DNA of 64,000 nucleotides from Clostridium cellulovorans 743B (GTDB taxonomy: Bacteria; Bacillota; Clostridia; Clostridiales; Clostridiaceae), in assembly GCF_000145275.1 (NCBI RefSeq), contig NC_014393.1:2790001-2854000 (forward strand), in the 5' to 3' direction. The notes under the pieces were generated by a model that was given only the letters and a program-made list of their open reading frames with translations, did no database searches and was not told the origin of the DNA. This document shows positions 19,063 through 28,154 of this stretch, in pieces (the first letter of the stretch is position 1; each line of letters opens with the position of its first letter). Both the position numbers and the translations under genes were made by a program.

Positions 19063-21201
19063 TTACTTTATCTTAAATGTTGAACTTTTTATCCTCATAC
19101 AGTTTAATACAGCTAAAAGTGTCACTCCTACATCAGCAAATACAGCTTCCCACATAGCGGCAACACCAAAAGCACCTAGGACTAGAACCACGCTTTTTAT
19201 ACCTAATGCTAAAATAATATTTTCTATGATAATCTTTTTTGTATATTTAGATACTTTTATTGCATAGCTAAAGCTTTCTAAGTTATCCCTTAATAAAACA
19301 ATATCAGATGCTTCAATTGCCGCATCAGAACCAATATTTCCCATAGATATACCTATATCAGCTCTTGCTAGCACCGGTGCATCATTTATACCATCACCGA
19401 TAAAAACCACTGTACTATTCTTTTTAGTGATGATTCTCTCCATCATCTCCACCTTATTCTGAGGAAGTAACTCAGCATACATCTTGTTAATGCCCAACGC
19501 TTTTCCTACTAACTCTGCACTTTGTTTTTTATCTCCAGTAAGCATAATTATATTATTTATTTTCATTTTTACAAGGTCCTTAATAACCTTTTTTGATTCT
19601 TCTCTGATTATATCATCAAAAACAACTTTACCTAAATATTTATTTCCTAAAGCTATATATACAATAGTTCCTTTTATATCATCTATACAAGAAATATTTA
19701 ACCTTTTCATAAGCTTTATACTTCCTAAAATTAGTGTCTCATCCTTATATCTCACCTTTACACCATAACCAGGTATCTCTACATAATCTTTTAATAAGTT
19801 TTTGTCTACTTTCCCTTTATAGTTATTCAACACAGATTTTGCGATTGGATGGTTTGAATAAAATTCGCCATGTGCCAAAATTTCTAGCAACTCTTCTTTT
19901 TTAATATTGCCACTCGGAATTATCTTAGAAATATCAAATACTCCTTTTGTTAAAGTACCTGTCTTATCAAAAACAACCGTATCTACTCTAGACAGACCTT
20001 CAAGATAATTTGATCCTTTTATAAGAACACCATTTTTAGAAGCAACCCCTATCCCCATGAAATAACATAGTGGTATAGATAAAATCAATGCACATGGACA
20101 AGATGCAGCTAAAAAAACCAGTGCTCTATGAAGCCATAATTGAAAACTTCCTATTTGTAAGAGATAAGTAGGAACAATTATCAATAATAAAGCCAGTGCT
20201 ACAACAATAGGAGAATAAATTTTCGAAAACCTAGTTAAAAACCTTTCTGTTTTGGCTTTATTATCCGTAGAGTTTTCTACTAGTTCCATTATTCTTGAAA
20301 CTGTAGAATCCTCGTACCTTCTTATAACTCTTAACCGCACAGGAGAAGATATATTTATAAATCCGCTAAGTAAAACTTCCTGGGGTTTAATTTTTTTAGG
20401 TAAGCTTTCACCAGTAAGTGAAGAAGTGTCCACAGTAGTATTTCCATCAATGACAATTCCGTCTATAGGTACTCTTTCTCCTGGCTTAATCAAAATAGTA
20501 TCATTGACCATTAACTTTTCTGGACTTATATTAATTATTTCATCATCAACTATCTTATTAGCACTTTTAACCTTCAAATTTAAAAGTTCTCTTATGGAGG
20601 CTCTAGATTTTGTTACTGAAAAGCTTTGAAACAGTTCACCAGCACAGTAAAAAATCATTACAGCTGAAGCTTCTGGAAATTCCCCTAAATATATGGCACC
20701 TAAAGATGCTAAGGTCATTAAAGTATTCTCATCAAATATTTCGCCTCTAAAAAGATTTCTTAAAGCTTCTCCTATAACAGGATATCCCGATATTATGTAA
20801 GCTCCTAGGTAAAAAATTATCTTTTGTGTATTGCTAAATATACTCATCAACGGCAACATAAACATAGCCGTTGCTACAGCTATCCTTATTATCTCACTAA
20901 TACTAATTTCTTGTTCACAATGACTACAACCGCAACTACAATGTTCATGGTGATGCTTTTTTACATCACAGGTACAATTACTGTGACTATGCTCATGATC
21001 ATGACCACAACTGCATTTAGCTTCTTGCCTCTTTTCACTTTTCCCCAATACTCTATCTTCAATTTCATTACTATGATCCATAGAATTTAATTGTTTATAT
21101 CTATTTTCTTTTATTTCATAGTCTTTATCTCTATTAAAATTCTCTTTTGTATCATGGTAATCTTTTAGAAGTATAATCTTCCCCTTGAATTTATCGGTCA
21201 T
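19063..21201 (-). CDS. Heavy-metal P1B-type ATPase (Zn/Cd/Co exporter class)
   Basis: 712-residue membrane pump. The cytosolic N-terminus (about residues 60-100) is a His/Cys-rich tract with runs such as CSCGHDHEHSHSNC and KKHHHEHCSCGCSHC instead of a folded HMA domain. Core motifs: membrane CPC (Cys368-Pro-Cys370), phosphorylation Asp412 in DKTGT, SNHPIAKS, and GDGINDAPVLA. The CPC motif together with a His-rich tail suggests a Zn2+/Cd2+ exporter rather than a Cu+ pump; the metal is inferred. GGGAGG precedes the ATG. No metal regulator (CadC/SmtB type) is adjacent. It lies in the M16-ATPase-hydE-recJ run with gaps of 22-26 bp. Confidence 0.9.
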   Translation of the reverse strand: MTDKFKGKIILLKDYHDTKENFNRDKDYEIKENRYKQLNSMDHSNEIEDRVLGKSEKRQEAKCSCGHDHEHSHSNCTCDVKKHHHEHCSCGCSHCEQEISISEIIRIAVATAMFMLPLMSIFSNTQKIIFYLGAYIISGYPVIGEALRNLFRGEIFDENTLMTLASLGAIYLGEFPEASAVMIFYCAGELFQSFSVTKSRASIRELLNLKVKSANKIVDDEIINISPEKLMVNDTILIKPGERVPIDGIVIDGNTTVDTSSLTGESLPKKIKPQEVLLSGFINISSPVRLRVIRRYEDSTVSRIMELVENSTDNKAKTERFLTRFSKIYSPIVVALALLLIIVPTYLLQIGSFQLWLHRALVFLAASCPCALILSIPLCYFMGIGVASKNGVLIKGSNYLEGLSRVDTVVFDKTGTLTKGVFDISKIIPSGNIKKEELLEILAHGEFYSNHPIAKSVLNNYKGKVDKNLLKDYVEIPGYGVKVRYKDETLILGSIKLMKRLNISCIDDIKGTIVYIALGNKYLGKVVFDDIIREESKKVIKDLVKMKINNIIMLTGDKKQSAELVGKALGINKMYAELLPQNKVEMMERIITKKNSTVVFIGDGINDAPVLARADIGISMGNIGSDAAIEASDIVLLRDNLESFSYAIKVSKYTKKIIIENIILALGIKSVVLVLGAFGVAAMWEAVFADVGVTLLAVLNCMRIKSSTFKIK

Positions 21202-21225
21202 TTTACCTCCCTTATGGGGTATTTG

Positions 21226-22440
21226 CTAATCATGTCCTCTTAGTATTTCAATAGTAGCATTATTAAACACTTTATTTACAACCTTAATTATATCTTCTCT
21301 TGTAATACAATCTAATTCTTGAACTTCTTCATAAAATATTTCACAGTTATCAAACATCGTTTCATAGGTCGATAATTCCTTTGCTAGTTGAATTGACTTT
21401 TCTATGAATAGTTCCCTTTTTACCATAAAGGATTTTCTAATATCCTTCAATCTTTCATTATCTATAATTAATTCCTCTTTTGAATTTTTAATCAGTCTAT
21501 CAATCACTTCCACAACATCATCTATATTCTTAGTAGAGGTTGAAACATATAGATTATATGTTTTTATATCTCTTTCATATCGTATAGCTGATGAAACATC
21601 ATAAGCAAACCCTTTTAAGGTTCTAATATTATGGTACAGCTTACTACTAGTTCCTTGTGCAAAGTAAGCATCAAACAATCTTAATGCCTTCATTTCTTTT
21701 TGATTTAAATGATGGATAGGAAATGAATACTGAATTTTGCTACCACTAAAAACTTTATTATCAATAAATACCCCTGGTTTATTAGTTTCATAATAAGGTT
21801 TATGTATAGTGCTTGGTGTTTTATTCCAATTCTCAAGATATTTTCGTGAAATATCCAAAACCTCTTTTTCAGAAAGGGAAGTTACAAAAGCAATTACACA
21901 ATTAGACGGAACATAGAATTTATTATAAAATTCTTTTATATCTGATAACTTAATACCATTCAATGTTTCTTCATTACCAATTATTAATTCCTTAATTCTT
22001 CTTTTACTAAAGGAGTTTTTATAAAGTAAATCCTCACAATGTTGATCATTATCCTCTGACCATTCTTGTAATTCTTCCTTAATAACATTCATTTCTTGCT
22101 GAAAACCCTCTTCTTTAAATGATGGATTTACTAATATATCACTATAGACCATAAAGGCATTGTCTAAATCTTCATTTAAGGCAGTGCCATAATATATAAC
22201 ATAAGGATAATTTGTCATTGCATTATTAAATCCAAAATACTTATCGCATAGAGTATTTATTTCTAATTCATTTTTAGTACTTGTTCCCTTAAAAACCATA
22301 TGTTCTGTAACATGTGCTAGTCCTAGCTTTTCATCTTCTCTCACAGCACCAGCATCTAATGAAATGCAAAATGACGTCAAGTTTGTATTTCTATATTCAT
22401 AGATAATCTTAATACCATTTTCTAAATAAAACTTTTTCAA
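21226..22440 (-). CDS. M16 family zinc metallopeptidase
   Basis: 404-residue pitrilysin-family protein. The inverted zinc motif HxxEH is present as HVTEHMVFKGT near residue 43, with the expected acidic residues about 75 further on, so this copy is likely active rather than the degenerate partner subunit. Cytoplasmic; no signal peptide. The start codon is TTG at 22440, chosen because AGGAGG stands 5-6 bases before it. Bacterial M16B enzymes process peptides or act in quality control, but the substrate here is unknown. It is separated from the DJ-1 gene by a terminator-like hairpin and heads a run with the metal ATPase, 24 bp downstream. Confidence 0.85.
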   Translation of the reverse strand: MKKFYLENGIKIIYEYRNTNLTSFCISLDAGAVREDEKLGLAHVTEHMVFKGTSTKNELEINTLCDKYFGFNNAMTNYPYVIYYGTALNEDLDNAFMVYSDILVNPSFKEEGFQQEMNVIKEELQEWSEDNDQHCEDLLYKNSFSKRRIKELIIGNEETLNGIKLSDIKEFYNKFYVPSNCVIAFVTSLSEKEVLDISRKYLENWNKTPSTIHKPYYETNKPGVFIDNKVFSGSKIQYSFPIHHLNQKEMKALRLFDAYFAQGTSSKLYHNIRTLKGFAYDVSSAIRYERDIKTYNLYVSTSTKNIDDVVEVIDRLIKNSKEELIIDNERLKDIRKSFMVKRELFIEKSIQLAKELSTYETMFDNCEIFYEEVQELDCITREDIIKVVNKVFNNATIEILRGHD

Positions 22441-22458
22441 AGTTACCTCCTAAAATAA

Positions 22459-22527
22459 AAGGCTGTCTCTAGATATAAGCTAATAAAACTTACAGAAAGC
22501 TTATTAACTTAACTTACAGACAACCTT
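22459..22527 (-). terminator. Terminator-like hairpin after DJ-1 gene
   Basis: Outer arms AAGGCTGTCT (22459-22468) and AGACAACCTT (22518-22527) pair with one wobble, and an inner AAGCTTATT-type helix extends it; T-rich tail on the minus strand. Confidence 0.65.
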
Positions 22528-22538
22528 ATATTATATTT

Positions 22539-23102
22539 TTAAATATTCTTATTGTAGAAATTCACCATCATACCTTCTCTAAGAGCTTCTGATTGATGCT
22601 TACCTATTAGTAATTCAATAAGCTTTAACGAAAATTCTATAGCTGTAGCTGGACCTCTACTAGTTATTAAATTTCCATCAACTACAACTATCTCTTCCTT
22701 ATAGTCAAAAGCATTTTGATTTTCAAGACTTCCTGGATAAGATGTAATTTTCCTTGTTCCCACAACTTCAGCTTTTTCAAGAACTATAGGTGCTGCACAT
22801 ATTGCCCCAATAAACTTATTTTTATTATTAAAATCCTTAACTAAGTTTATAACTCTATCATCTGCTCTAAGATTAGTGGATCCTGGCATTCCACCTGGTA
22901 AAACTATTATGTCATAATCTTTAAAGTTAACTAAGTCAAAATCTTTATCTGTTTTTATTTCAATAGCATGGGCGCCGACTACATTTTCACCATATAATGA
23001 AACCATATCGCATTGAACCTTACCTCTTCTTAAAACATCAACTACAGTTAATGCTTCTATTTCTTCAAACCCTGTAGCAAATAACACTGCTGCTTTTTTC
23101 AC
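22539..23102 (-). CDS. DJ-1/PfpI family protein (YajL/ThiJ-like)
   Basis: 187-residue class I glutamine-amidotransferase-like protein. The nucleophile elbow is AICAAPIVL (Cys near 101), with the conserved Glu of GFEEIEA near residue 13 that lowers the Cys pKa, so it belongs to the DJ-1/YajL branch linked to protein and metabolite deglycation or chaperoning. Start set at the GTG at 23102 because AGAGG is 8 bases upstream; a GTG at 23111 would overlap that site. It is 18 bp after parC and probably shares the parE-parC transcript, an unusual partner for a topoisomerase. Confidence 0.85.
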   Translation of the reverse strand: MKKAAVLFATGFEEIEALTVVDVLRRGKVQCDMVSLYGENVVGAHAIEIKTDKDFDLVNFKDYDIIVLPGGMPGSTNLRADDRVINLVKDFNNKNKFIGAICAAPIVLEKAEVVGTRKITSYPGSLENQNAFDYKEEIVVVDGNLITSRGPATAIEFSLKLIELLIGKHQSEALREGMMVNFYNKNI

Positions 23103-23120
23103 ATTTATCACCTCTCAAAA

Positions 23121-25991
23121 TTATTTTTGGTTTATCTTAATTATATAATCTTCAAGTCCAGCAATAAATATATTTTTACCTCTTGTAGCACGATTTTGAA
23201 TCGGTAAATCGCTGAGATTATAATCTTTTTCCTCTTTATTTTTTGTAGTTATCTTAATATAATGATCATTATCACTTATAGTATTTCCATAAATAACAAA
23301 ATCCTCATCTTTTAAGGATATACCAATAACTCCTGAAGCAATTTTACCCATTTCATTCACATCGTTGCAATTAACTCTTATGGCCATTCCTTTTTGGGTT
23401 ACCAAAACAAAATTTTCAGCTTCATTTTTTATAAGAGAAGCACCAACTAATTCATCACTATCGTTTTTAAGCTTATAACCTTGAGAGCATAAATATTCTC
23501 CCTGATATTCTTTTAAGGATGTCTTTTTTACATAACCTCTCTTAGAAAAGAAAATAATATAGCTGTCCTCTTTAAAGTCACTTACATTGATTATTCCAAT
23601 AAATTTATTAGATTTATCAATTTCCCCAAAGCTATTTACGATATTAAATGGTTCCGTAACATTTTCTAATACATTTGACGCAATATTAAGTACATTTCCT
23701 TCACTAGTTATGATGATTAATCGAGCTTCACTATCAGTATAAACTGCCTTAGAATTTTCTTTACCCTTTGCACCAACTTTAAGTTCACCTTTACTTGTAA
23801 GTTCAACTCTAAATCTCTTTATCTCAGGTTTTATTTCTATATACTCAGCTTTTTCTATGGAATCCTTAGCTGGTATAGTAGCTAGCATAGTTCCTTGAAT
23901 CATTCTGTCACTATCATCAAGCTTTGGTTCATTAACTGTAAAAGTTAGACCTTGGCTTGTTAAGATTTGTACAAATCTTTCTTCTCTTTCACAATCAAAA
24001 ATCTCTACAGACACAAGCTTTTGGTCTTCCTTCAGTTTAATAGCCATAAGTTTCGTATATGAAGAGGCGAATTTACTCAAAGAAGTTTTCTTTATAATAC
24101 CTTTATTGGTTATAAACTGAACATTAAATGGTCCGCTAAAATCTTTTATAGATAAAGCAGTTACTATTCGCTCGCTATCAAGATTCATTCCTTTAATAAT
24201 AGTATCAAGTCTTTCGCCCTTTTCCTTCCACCTAAGTTCTGGAATAGCATTTCCTTTGAATTGATACATATTTCCGTTATCAGTGAATACTAATATGGTT
24301 TCAAGAGTATTAGAACTTATAATAAATCTATTGTAATCTCCTTCTCTATACTCTATATCTTGAGGATTAGAATTTGATCTCACATAAGTCTTTTGAGGAA
24401 CTCTTTTAATATATCCTTCATTAGATAGAGTTATTACAATATCTTCAACTACTATCAATTCGTCCATATCTATTTTAGCTTCATTTTCATCATCTATAAT
24501 CTGTGTTCTTCTAGCATCTGCATATTTGTCTTTTATTTCTAAAAGTTCCTGCTTTATAACATTTAAAAGTTCTCTTTCACTATCCAAAATATTTTTTAGC
24601 TTCCTTATCAATTTACTTAATTCTTTATATTCTTTCTCAAAGGCTGTTATCTCCAAACCTGTAAGCCTATAAAGCATAAGTTCTAATATTGCTGTAGCTT
24701 GAAGTTCTGTAAAATCAAATTTTGCTATAAGGTTTTGTGAAGCATCACTTTTAGACTTAGAAGATCTTATAGTTTCGATTATTTGGTCCATAATATTTAT
24801 AGCTTTTATAAACCCTTCAACAATATGGAATCGTCTTTCAGCAATCTCTAATTCTTTTCTAGTCCTCCTTGTTACAACCTCTTTCTGATGCTCTATATAA
24901 TGCCATAACATAGTTCTTAATCCCATTGTTTCAGGCTTACCACTAGCAATAGCAACCATATTAAATGGAAGGTTAACTTGTAATTCTGTCTTTTTCAAAA
25001 GATATTTTAGTATTTTATCCCCTTGCATTTCATCAACAGATTTTTTAAATTCTATTACAGCTCTAATTCCTGTCCTATCTGATTCATCTCTTATATCTGC
25101 TATTCCTTCTAAAGCCTTAGAATGTTTCTTATCAGCAGTCATTTCAGAAATACTCTGTAGTAATCTAGCCTTATTTTTTCTAAATGGGAATTCAGTGATT
25201 ACAACTCCCAATCTTCCGTTTTCTAATTTTTCTATTTTTGTTTTTGCTCTTAAAGTAACCCTTCCATTACCACTTTCGTAAGCAGATAATATTGAATCCT
25301 TACCTATCAAAATTCCACCAGTAGGTAAATCTGGACCTTTAATATGGTTCATTAGTTCCTTTGTAGTAATATCCTTATTATCGATAAAAGCTAAAGTTCC
25401 ATCAATAACTTCTCCTAAATTATGAGGTGGTATATTTGTAGCTAACCCAACAGCGATACCGAATACTCCATTTACAAGGAGATTAGGATATTTTGCTGGT
25501 AAAACTTCTGGCTCCAATTCCGAATCAGAGTAGTTATTAACCATATTAACAACATCTTTATCTATATCCTTTAGCATTTCAAGAGCTAAAGGAGTAAGTC
25601 TAGCTTCAGTATAACGCATAGCAGCGGCACTATCTCCATCTATAGAACCCCAGTTACCATGTCCATCGATTAGTGGCTTTCTTGTAGTGAAATCCTGAGC
25701 AAGAATTACCATTGCATCATAAACAGAGCTATCTCCATGAGGATGAAATTTTCCCAAAATGTCTCCGACAATTCTTGCAGACTTATAATAAGGTCTATCA
25801 GGATAAGCTTTTAGAAGATGTGCTCCATAAAGAATCCTTCTGTGAACAGGTTTTAATCCATCTCTAACATCCGGTAGCGCTCTATCTCTTGCAACCTCAA
25901 CTGCATAAGGAAGGTAATTTTCAGGCATCGCTTCTTCAAGAGGAACCTGTATGATGTTACTATCAGTAGGTATATCAATCTTTTTAGCCAT
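23121..25991 (-). CDS. parC: DNA topoisomerase IV subunit A
   Basis: 956-residue type IIA topoisomerase breakage-reunion subunit. The catalytic tyrosine is Tyr127 in AAMRYTEARL; the quinolone-pocket region reads GKFHPHGDSSVYDAM. The C-terminal beta-pinwheel lacks a GyrA-box (QRRGGKG): the equivalent place after YIKRVP is unrelated. That absence, plus the second-copy type of gene pair, argues for topoisomerase IV (decatenation) rather than gyrase. It lies 14 bp after parE in one operon. Some annotation pipelines would call it gyrA-like. Confidence 0.88.
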   Translation of the reverse strand: MAKKIDIPTDSNIIQVPLEEAMPENYLPYAVEVARDRALPDVRDGLKPVHRRILYGAHLLKAYPDRPYYKSARIVGDILGKFHPHGDSSVYDAMVILAQDFTTRKPLIDGHGNWGSIDGDSAAAMRYTEARLTPLALEMLKDIDKDVVNMVNNYSDSELEPEVLPAKYPNLLVNGVFGIAVGLATNIPPHNLGEVIDGTLAFIDNKDITTKELMNHIKGPDLPTGGILIGKDSILSAYESGNGRVTLRAKTKIEKLENGRLGVVITEFPFRKNKARLLQSISEMTADKKHSKALEGIADIRDESDRTGIRAVIEFKKSVDEMQGDKILKYLLKKTELQVNLPFNMVAIASGKPETMGLRTMLWHYIEHQKEVVTRRTRKELEIAERRFHIVEGFIKAINIMDQIIETIRSSKSKSDASQNLIAKFDFTELQATAILELMLYRLTGLEITAFEKEYKELSKLIRKLKNILDSERELLNVIKQELLEIKDKYADARRTQIIDDENEAKIDMDELIVVEDIVITLSNEGYIKRVPQKTYVRSNSNPQDIEYREGDYNRFIISSNTLETILVFTDNGNMYQFKGNAIPELRWKEKGERLDTIIKGMNLDSERIVTALSIKDFSGPFNVQFITNKGIIKKTSLSKFASSYTKLMAIKLKEDQKLVSVEIFDCEREERFVQILTSQGLTFTVNEPKLDDSDRMIQGTMLATIPAKDSIEKAEYIEIKPEIKRFRVELTSKGELKVGAKGKENSKAVYTDSEARLIIITSEGNVLNIASNVLENVTEPFNIVNSFGEIDKSNKFIGIINVSDFKEDSYIIFFSKRGYVKKTSLKEYQGEYLCSQGYKLKNDSDELVGASLIKNEAENFVLVTQKGMAIRVNCNDVNEMGKIASGVIGISLKDEDFVIYGNTISDNDHYIKITTKNKEEKDYNLSDLPIQNRATRGKNIFIAGLEDYIIKINQK

Positions 25992-26005
25992 AGCATTGTT
26001 CCTTT

Positions 26006-27937
26006 CTAAAATTCAGCATATTTATACATATAATTTTTTCTCGGCTCAACAACTTCTCCCATTAGAAGTGATACCATTTTTTCTGCCTTTGCTGCATCTT
26101 CTATGGTTATCTGATAAAGGGTTCTAGTTTCTGGATTTAAGGTTGTTTGCCAAAGTTGTTCTGGATTCATCTCCCCAAGTCCTTTATACCTTTGTATTAA
26201 AGCACCTTTTCCGATCTCCTTTTTAACACTTTCTAACTCATCATCACTATATGCATATTTATGTATTTCACCTTTTTTACTTTCCTTATAAACCTTATAT
26301 AACGGTGGTTGCGCCATATATAAATGTCCATTGGCAATAAGAGGCCTCATATATCTATATATATAAGTCATCCAAAGTGTTCTTATATGGTATCCATCTA
26401 CGTCTGCATCACTCATTATTATTATCTTATCGTACTTCAAATCCTTTTCATCATAAGCATCAAGTATACCTGTTCCTATAGCAGTATTGAATATCTTTAA
26501 TTCCTCACTACCTAAAACATTCTCAAGCTTTTGCTTTTCCGTATTCATTATTTTACCCTTTGAAGGCATGATTGTCTGGAAACGCCTATCTCTAGCTTGT
26601 TTTGCTGAACCACCAGCAGAATCTCCCTCAACAACTATAAACTCACTTATAGCTTTATCTTTTGATGTACAAACTGCGATTTTACCTGCAAGTGGAGCAG
26701 CTCCTTTACCAACCTTTTTTCTCTCAAGTTCATTAATCTTTTTTATCTTCTCTTTTCTTGCAGCTGTTGCTAGAGCGTTATTGATAAACATAGAAGCTAA
26801 CTCTTTATTATCCTCTATCCACTGACAAAGCTTAGTATAAGATAAATCATTCATCATAGTAGTAGCTTCACTATTACCTAACTTTGTTTTCGTCTGGCCT
26901 TCAAAGATAGGGTTTGTAAGGTTTATTTTTACTATTGCAGTAAGCCCTTCTCTTAAATCTTCTCCGTCAAAATCTTTATCCTTTATAATACCAAACTTTT
27001 TCCCACAATCTTTAAAGGCTCTTGTCATGCCAGTTTTAAAACCTGTCTCATGTGTTCCTGCCTCTGTAGTTGGTATATTATTTACATAGCTCATTATTGT
27101 TTCTGTAGTTGAATCTGTAAATTGCATACATACCTCAGCATACATTTTTACATTTCCTATTTCTCTTTCTCCAGAAATCAATATAGGCTCTTTATGAAGG
27201 CATGTCTTAGCTTCGTTTAAGTAATCTATAAAATCAAGAAGCCCTCTTTCTGAAAAATACTCTTTTCTTACTTGTTCCTCGCCTCTATCATCTATCAATT
27301 CAAGAAAAATACCTTTATTTTGGAAAGATATTTCTTTTAACCTTTCATCTACTGTATCAAACTTAATATCTATAGTAGAAAACACTTCTTTATCAGGTAA
27401 AAATGTTACCTTTGTTCCTGTCTCATTTGTTTGACCGATTACCTCAAGGTTGGTAACAGCTGTACCTGGCATAACCTTCTTAAGCTTTTTATCATAAGCA
27501 TATTCAAATCTTTGCTTAAATATTTTTCCATCCTGACATACTTCTACTTCTAACCACTTTGATAAAGCATTAACTACAGCTGCACCAACACCATGAAGTC
27601 CGCCAGAAGTTTTATAGTTACTAGAATTGAACTTTCCACCAGTATGAAGTTCTGTATAAACCATTTCAACTCCAGTTTTTTTCTTTATTGGATGAATACC
27701 TGTAGGAACTCCCCTACCATTATCCATTATAGTAATACTCTTATCTTTATTTAATATTATCGTAACCTTATTACCATACCCATTAGTAATCTCATCTATA
27801 GAGTTATCCAGAATCTCCCAAAGGCAATGATGAAGCCCTTTAGATCCTGTTGAACCAATATACATACCTGGTCTTACTCTTACTGGTTCTAATTTCTCAA
27901 GAGAGGTTAAGGATGTAACGTCATAACTATTTCCCAT
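26006..27937 (-). CDS. parE: DNA topoisomerase IV subunit B
   Basis: 643-residue ATPase subunit. GHKL ATP-binding motifs appear as EILDNSIDE near residue 42, DNGRGVPTG near 72 and GLHGVGAAVVNAL near 115. The TOPRIM part has EGDSAGGSAKQARDRRFQ near 430 and SDADVDGYHIRTL near 500. It pairs with the following parC. AAGGAG abuts the ATG directly and a second AGGAGG lies 12 bases off, so the ribosome site is oddly spaced and no other in-frame start improves it. A promoter and a LexA-like box lie at 27997-28037. Confidence 0.9.
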   Translation of the reverse strand: MGNSYDVTSLTSLEKLEPVRVRPGMYIGSTGSKGLHHCLWEILDNSIDEITNGYGNKVTIILNKDKSITIMDNGRGVPTGIHPIKKKTGVEMVYTELHTGGKFNSSNYKTSGGLHGVGAAVVNALSKWLEVEVCQDGKIFKQRFEYAYDKKLKKVMPGTAVTNLEVIGQTNETGTKVTFLPDKEVFSTIDIKFDTVDERLKEISFQNKGIFLELIDDRGEEQVRKEYFSERGLLDFIDYLNEAKTCLHKEPILISGEREIGNVKMYAEVCMQFTDSTTETIMSYVNNIPTTEAGTHETGFKTGMTRAFKDCGKKFGIIKDKDFDGEDLREGLTAIVKINLTNPIFEGQTKTKLGNSEATTMMNDLSYTKLCQWIEDNKELASMFINNALATAARKEKIKKINELERKKVGKGAAPLAGKIAVCTSKDKAISEFIVVEGDSAGGSAKQARDRRFQTIMPSKGKIMNTEKQKLENVLGSEELKIFNTAIGTGILDAYDEKDLKYDKIIIMSDADVDGYHIRTLWMTYIYRYMRPLIANGHLYMAQPPLYKVYKESKKGEIHKYAYSDDELESVKKEIGKGALIQRYKGLGEMNPEQLWQTTLNPETRTLYQITIEDAAKAEKMVSLLMGEVVEPRKNYMYKYAEF

Positions 27938-27996
27938 CTCCTTAGGTCTCCTCCTATTATTTAATCACAATAGATATTTTAATGTATTGTTAAGCT

Positions 27997-28024
27997 ATAG
28001 TAAAGAGATTTTCAATAATTACAA
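27997..28024 (-). promoter_or_regulatory. Promoter of parE-parC
   Basis: Minus strand -35 TTGTAA (28024-28019), 16-bp spacer, -10 TACTAT (28002-27997), about 60 bp before the parE start. Confidence 0.45.
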
Positions 28025-28037
28025 GAACAAAAGTTCG
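28024..28037 (-). promoter_or_regulatory. LexA-type SOS box before parE
   Basis: Minus-strand CGAACTTTTGTTCT has a perfect GAAC-N4-GTTC inverted core like the Gram-positive LexA/DinR box, and it abuts the -35 box of the parE promoter, a placement suited to repression. Confidence 0.5.
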
Positions 28038-28113
28038 TTACTTTATAAAATATCACTATCTACTACAAAAATTTCTGACAAGACCTCAAAATACTTTAAG
28101 TAAAAAATAAAGC

Positions 28114-28141
28114 CATTATAGATGATCTTCAATCTATAATG
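28114..28141 (-). terminator. Terminator after glycosyltransferase gene
   Basis: Perfect 10-bp stem CATTATAGAT (28114-28123) with ATCTATAATG (28132-28141), loop of 8, followed on the minus strand by a T-rich run; 13 bp past the stop of the gene at 28155. Confidence 0.75.
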
Positions 28142-28154
28142 ACTAACTTATTTC

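Noticed and set aside
23121..27937. Gyrase gyrA-gyrB
   Set aside because: No GyrA box in the long subunit and no oriC-side neighbours (recF, dnaN); topoisomerase IV fits better.
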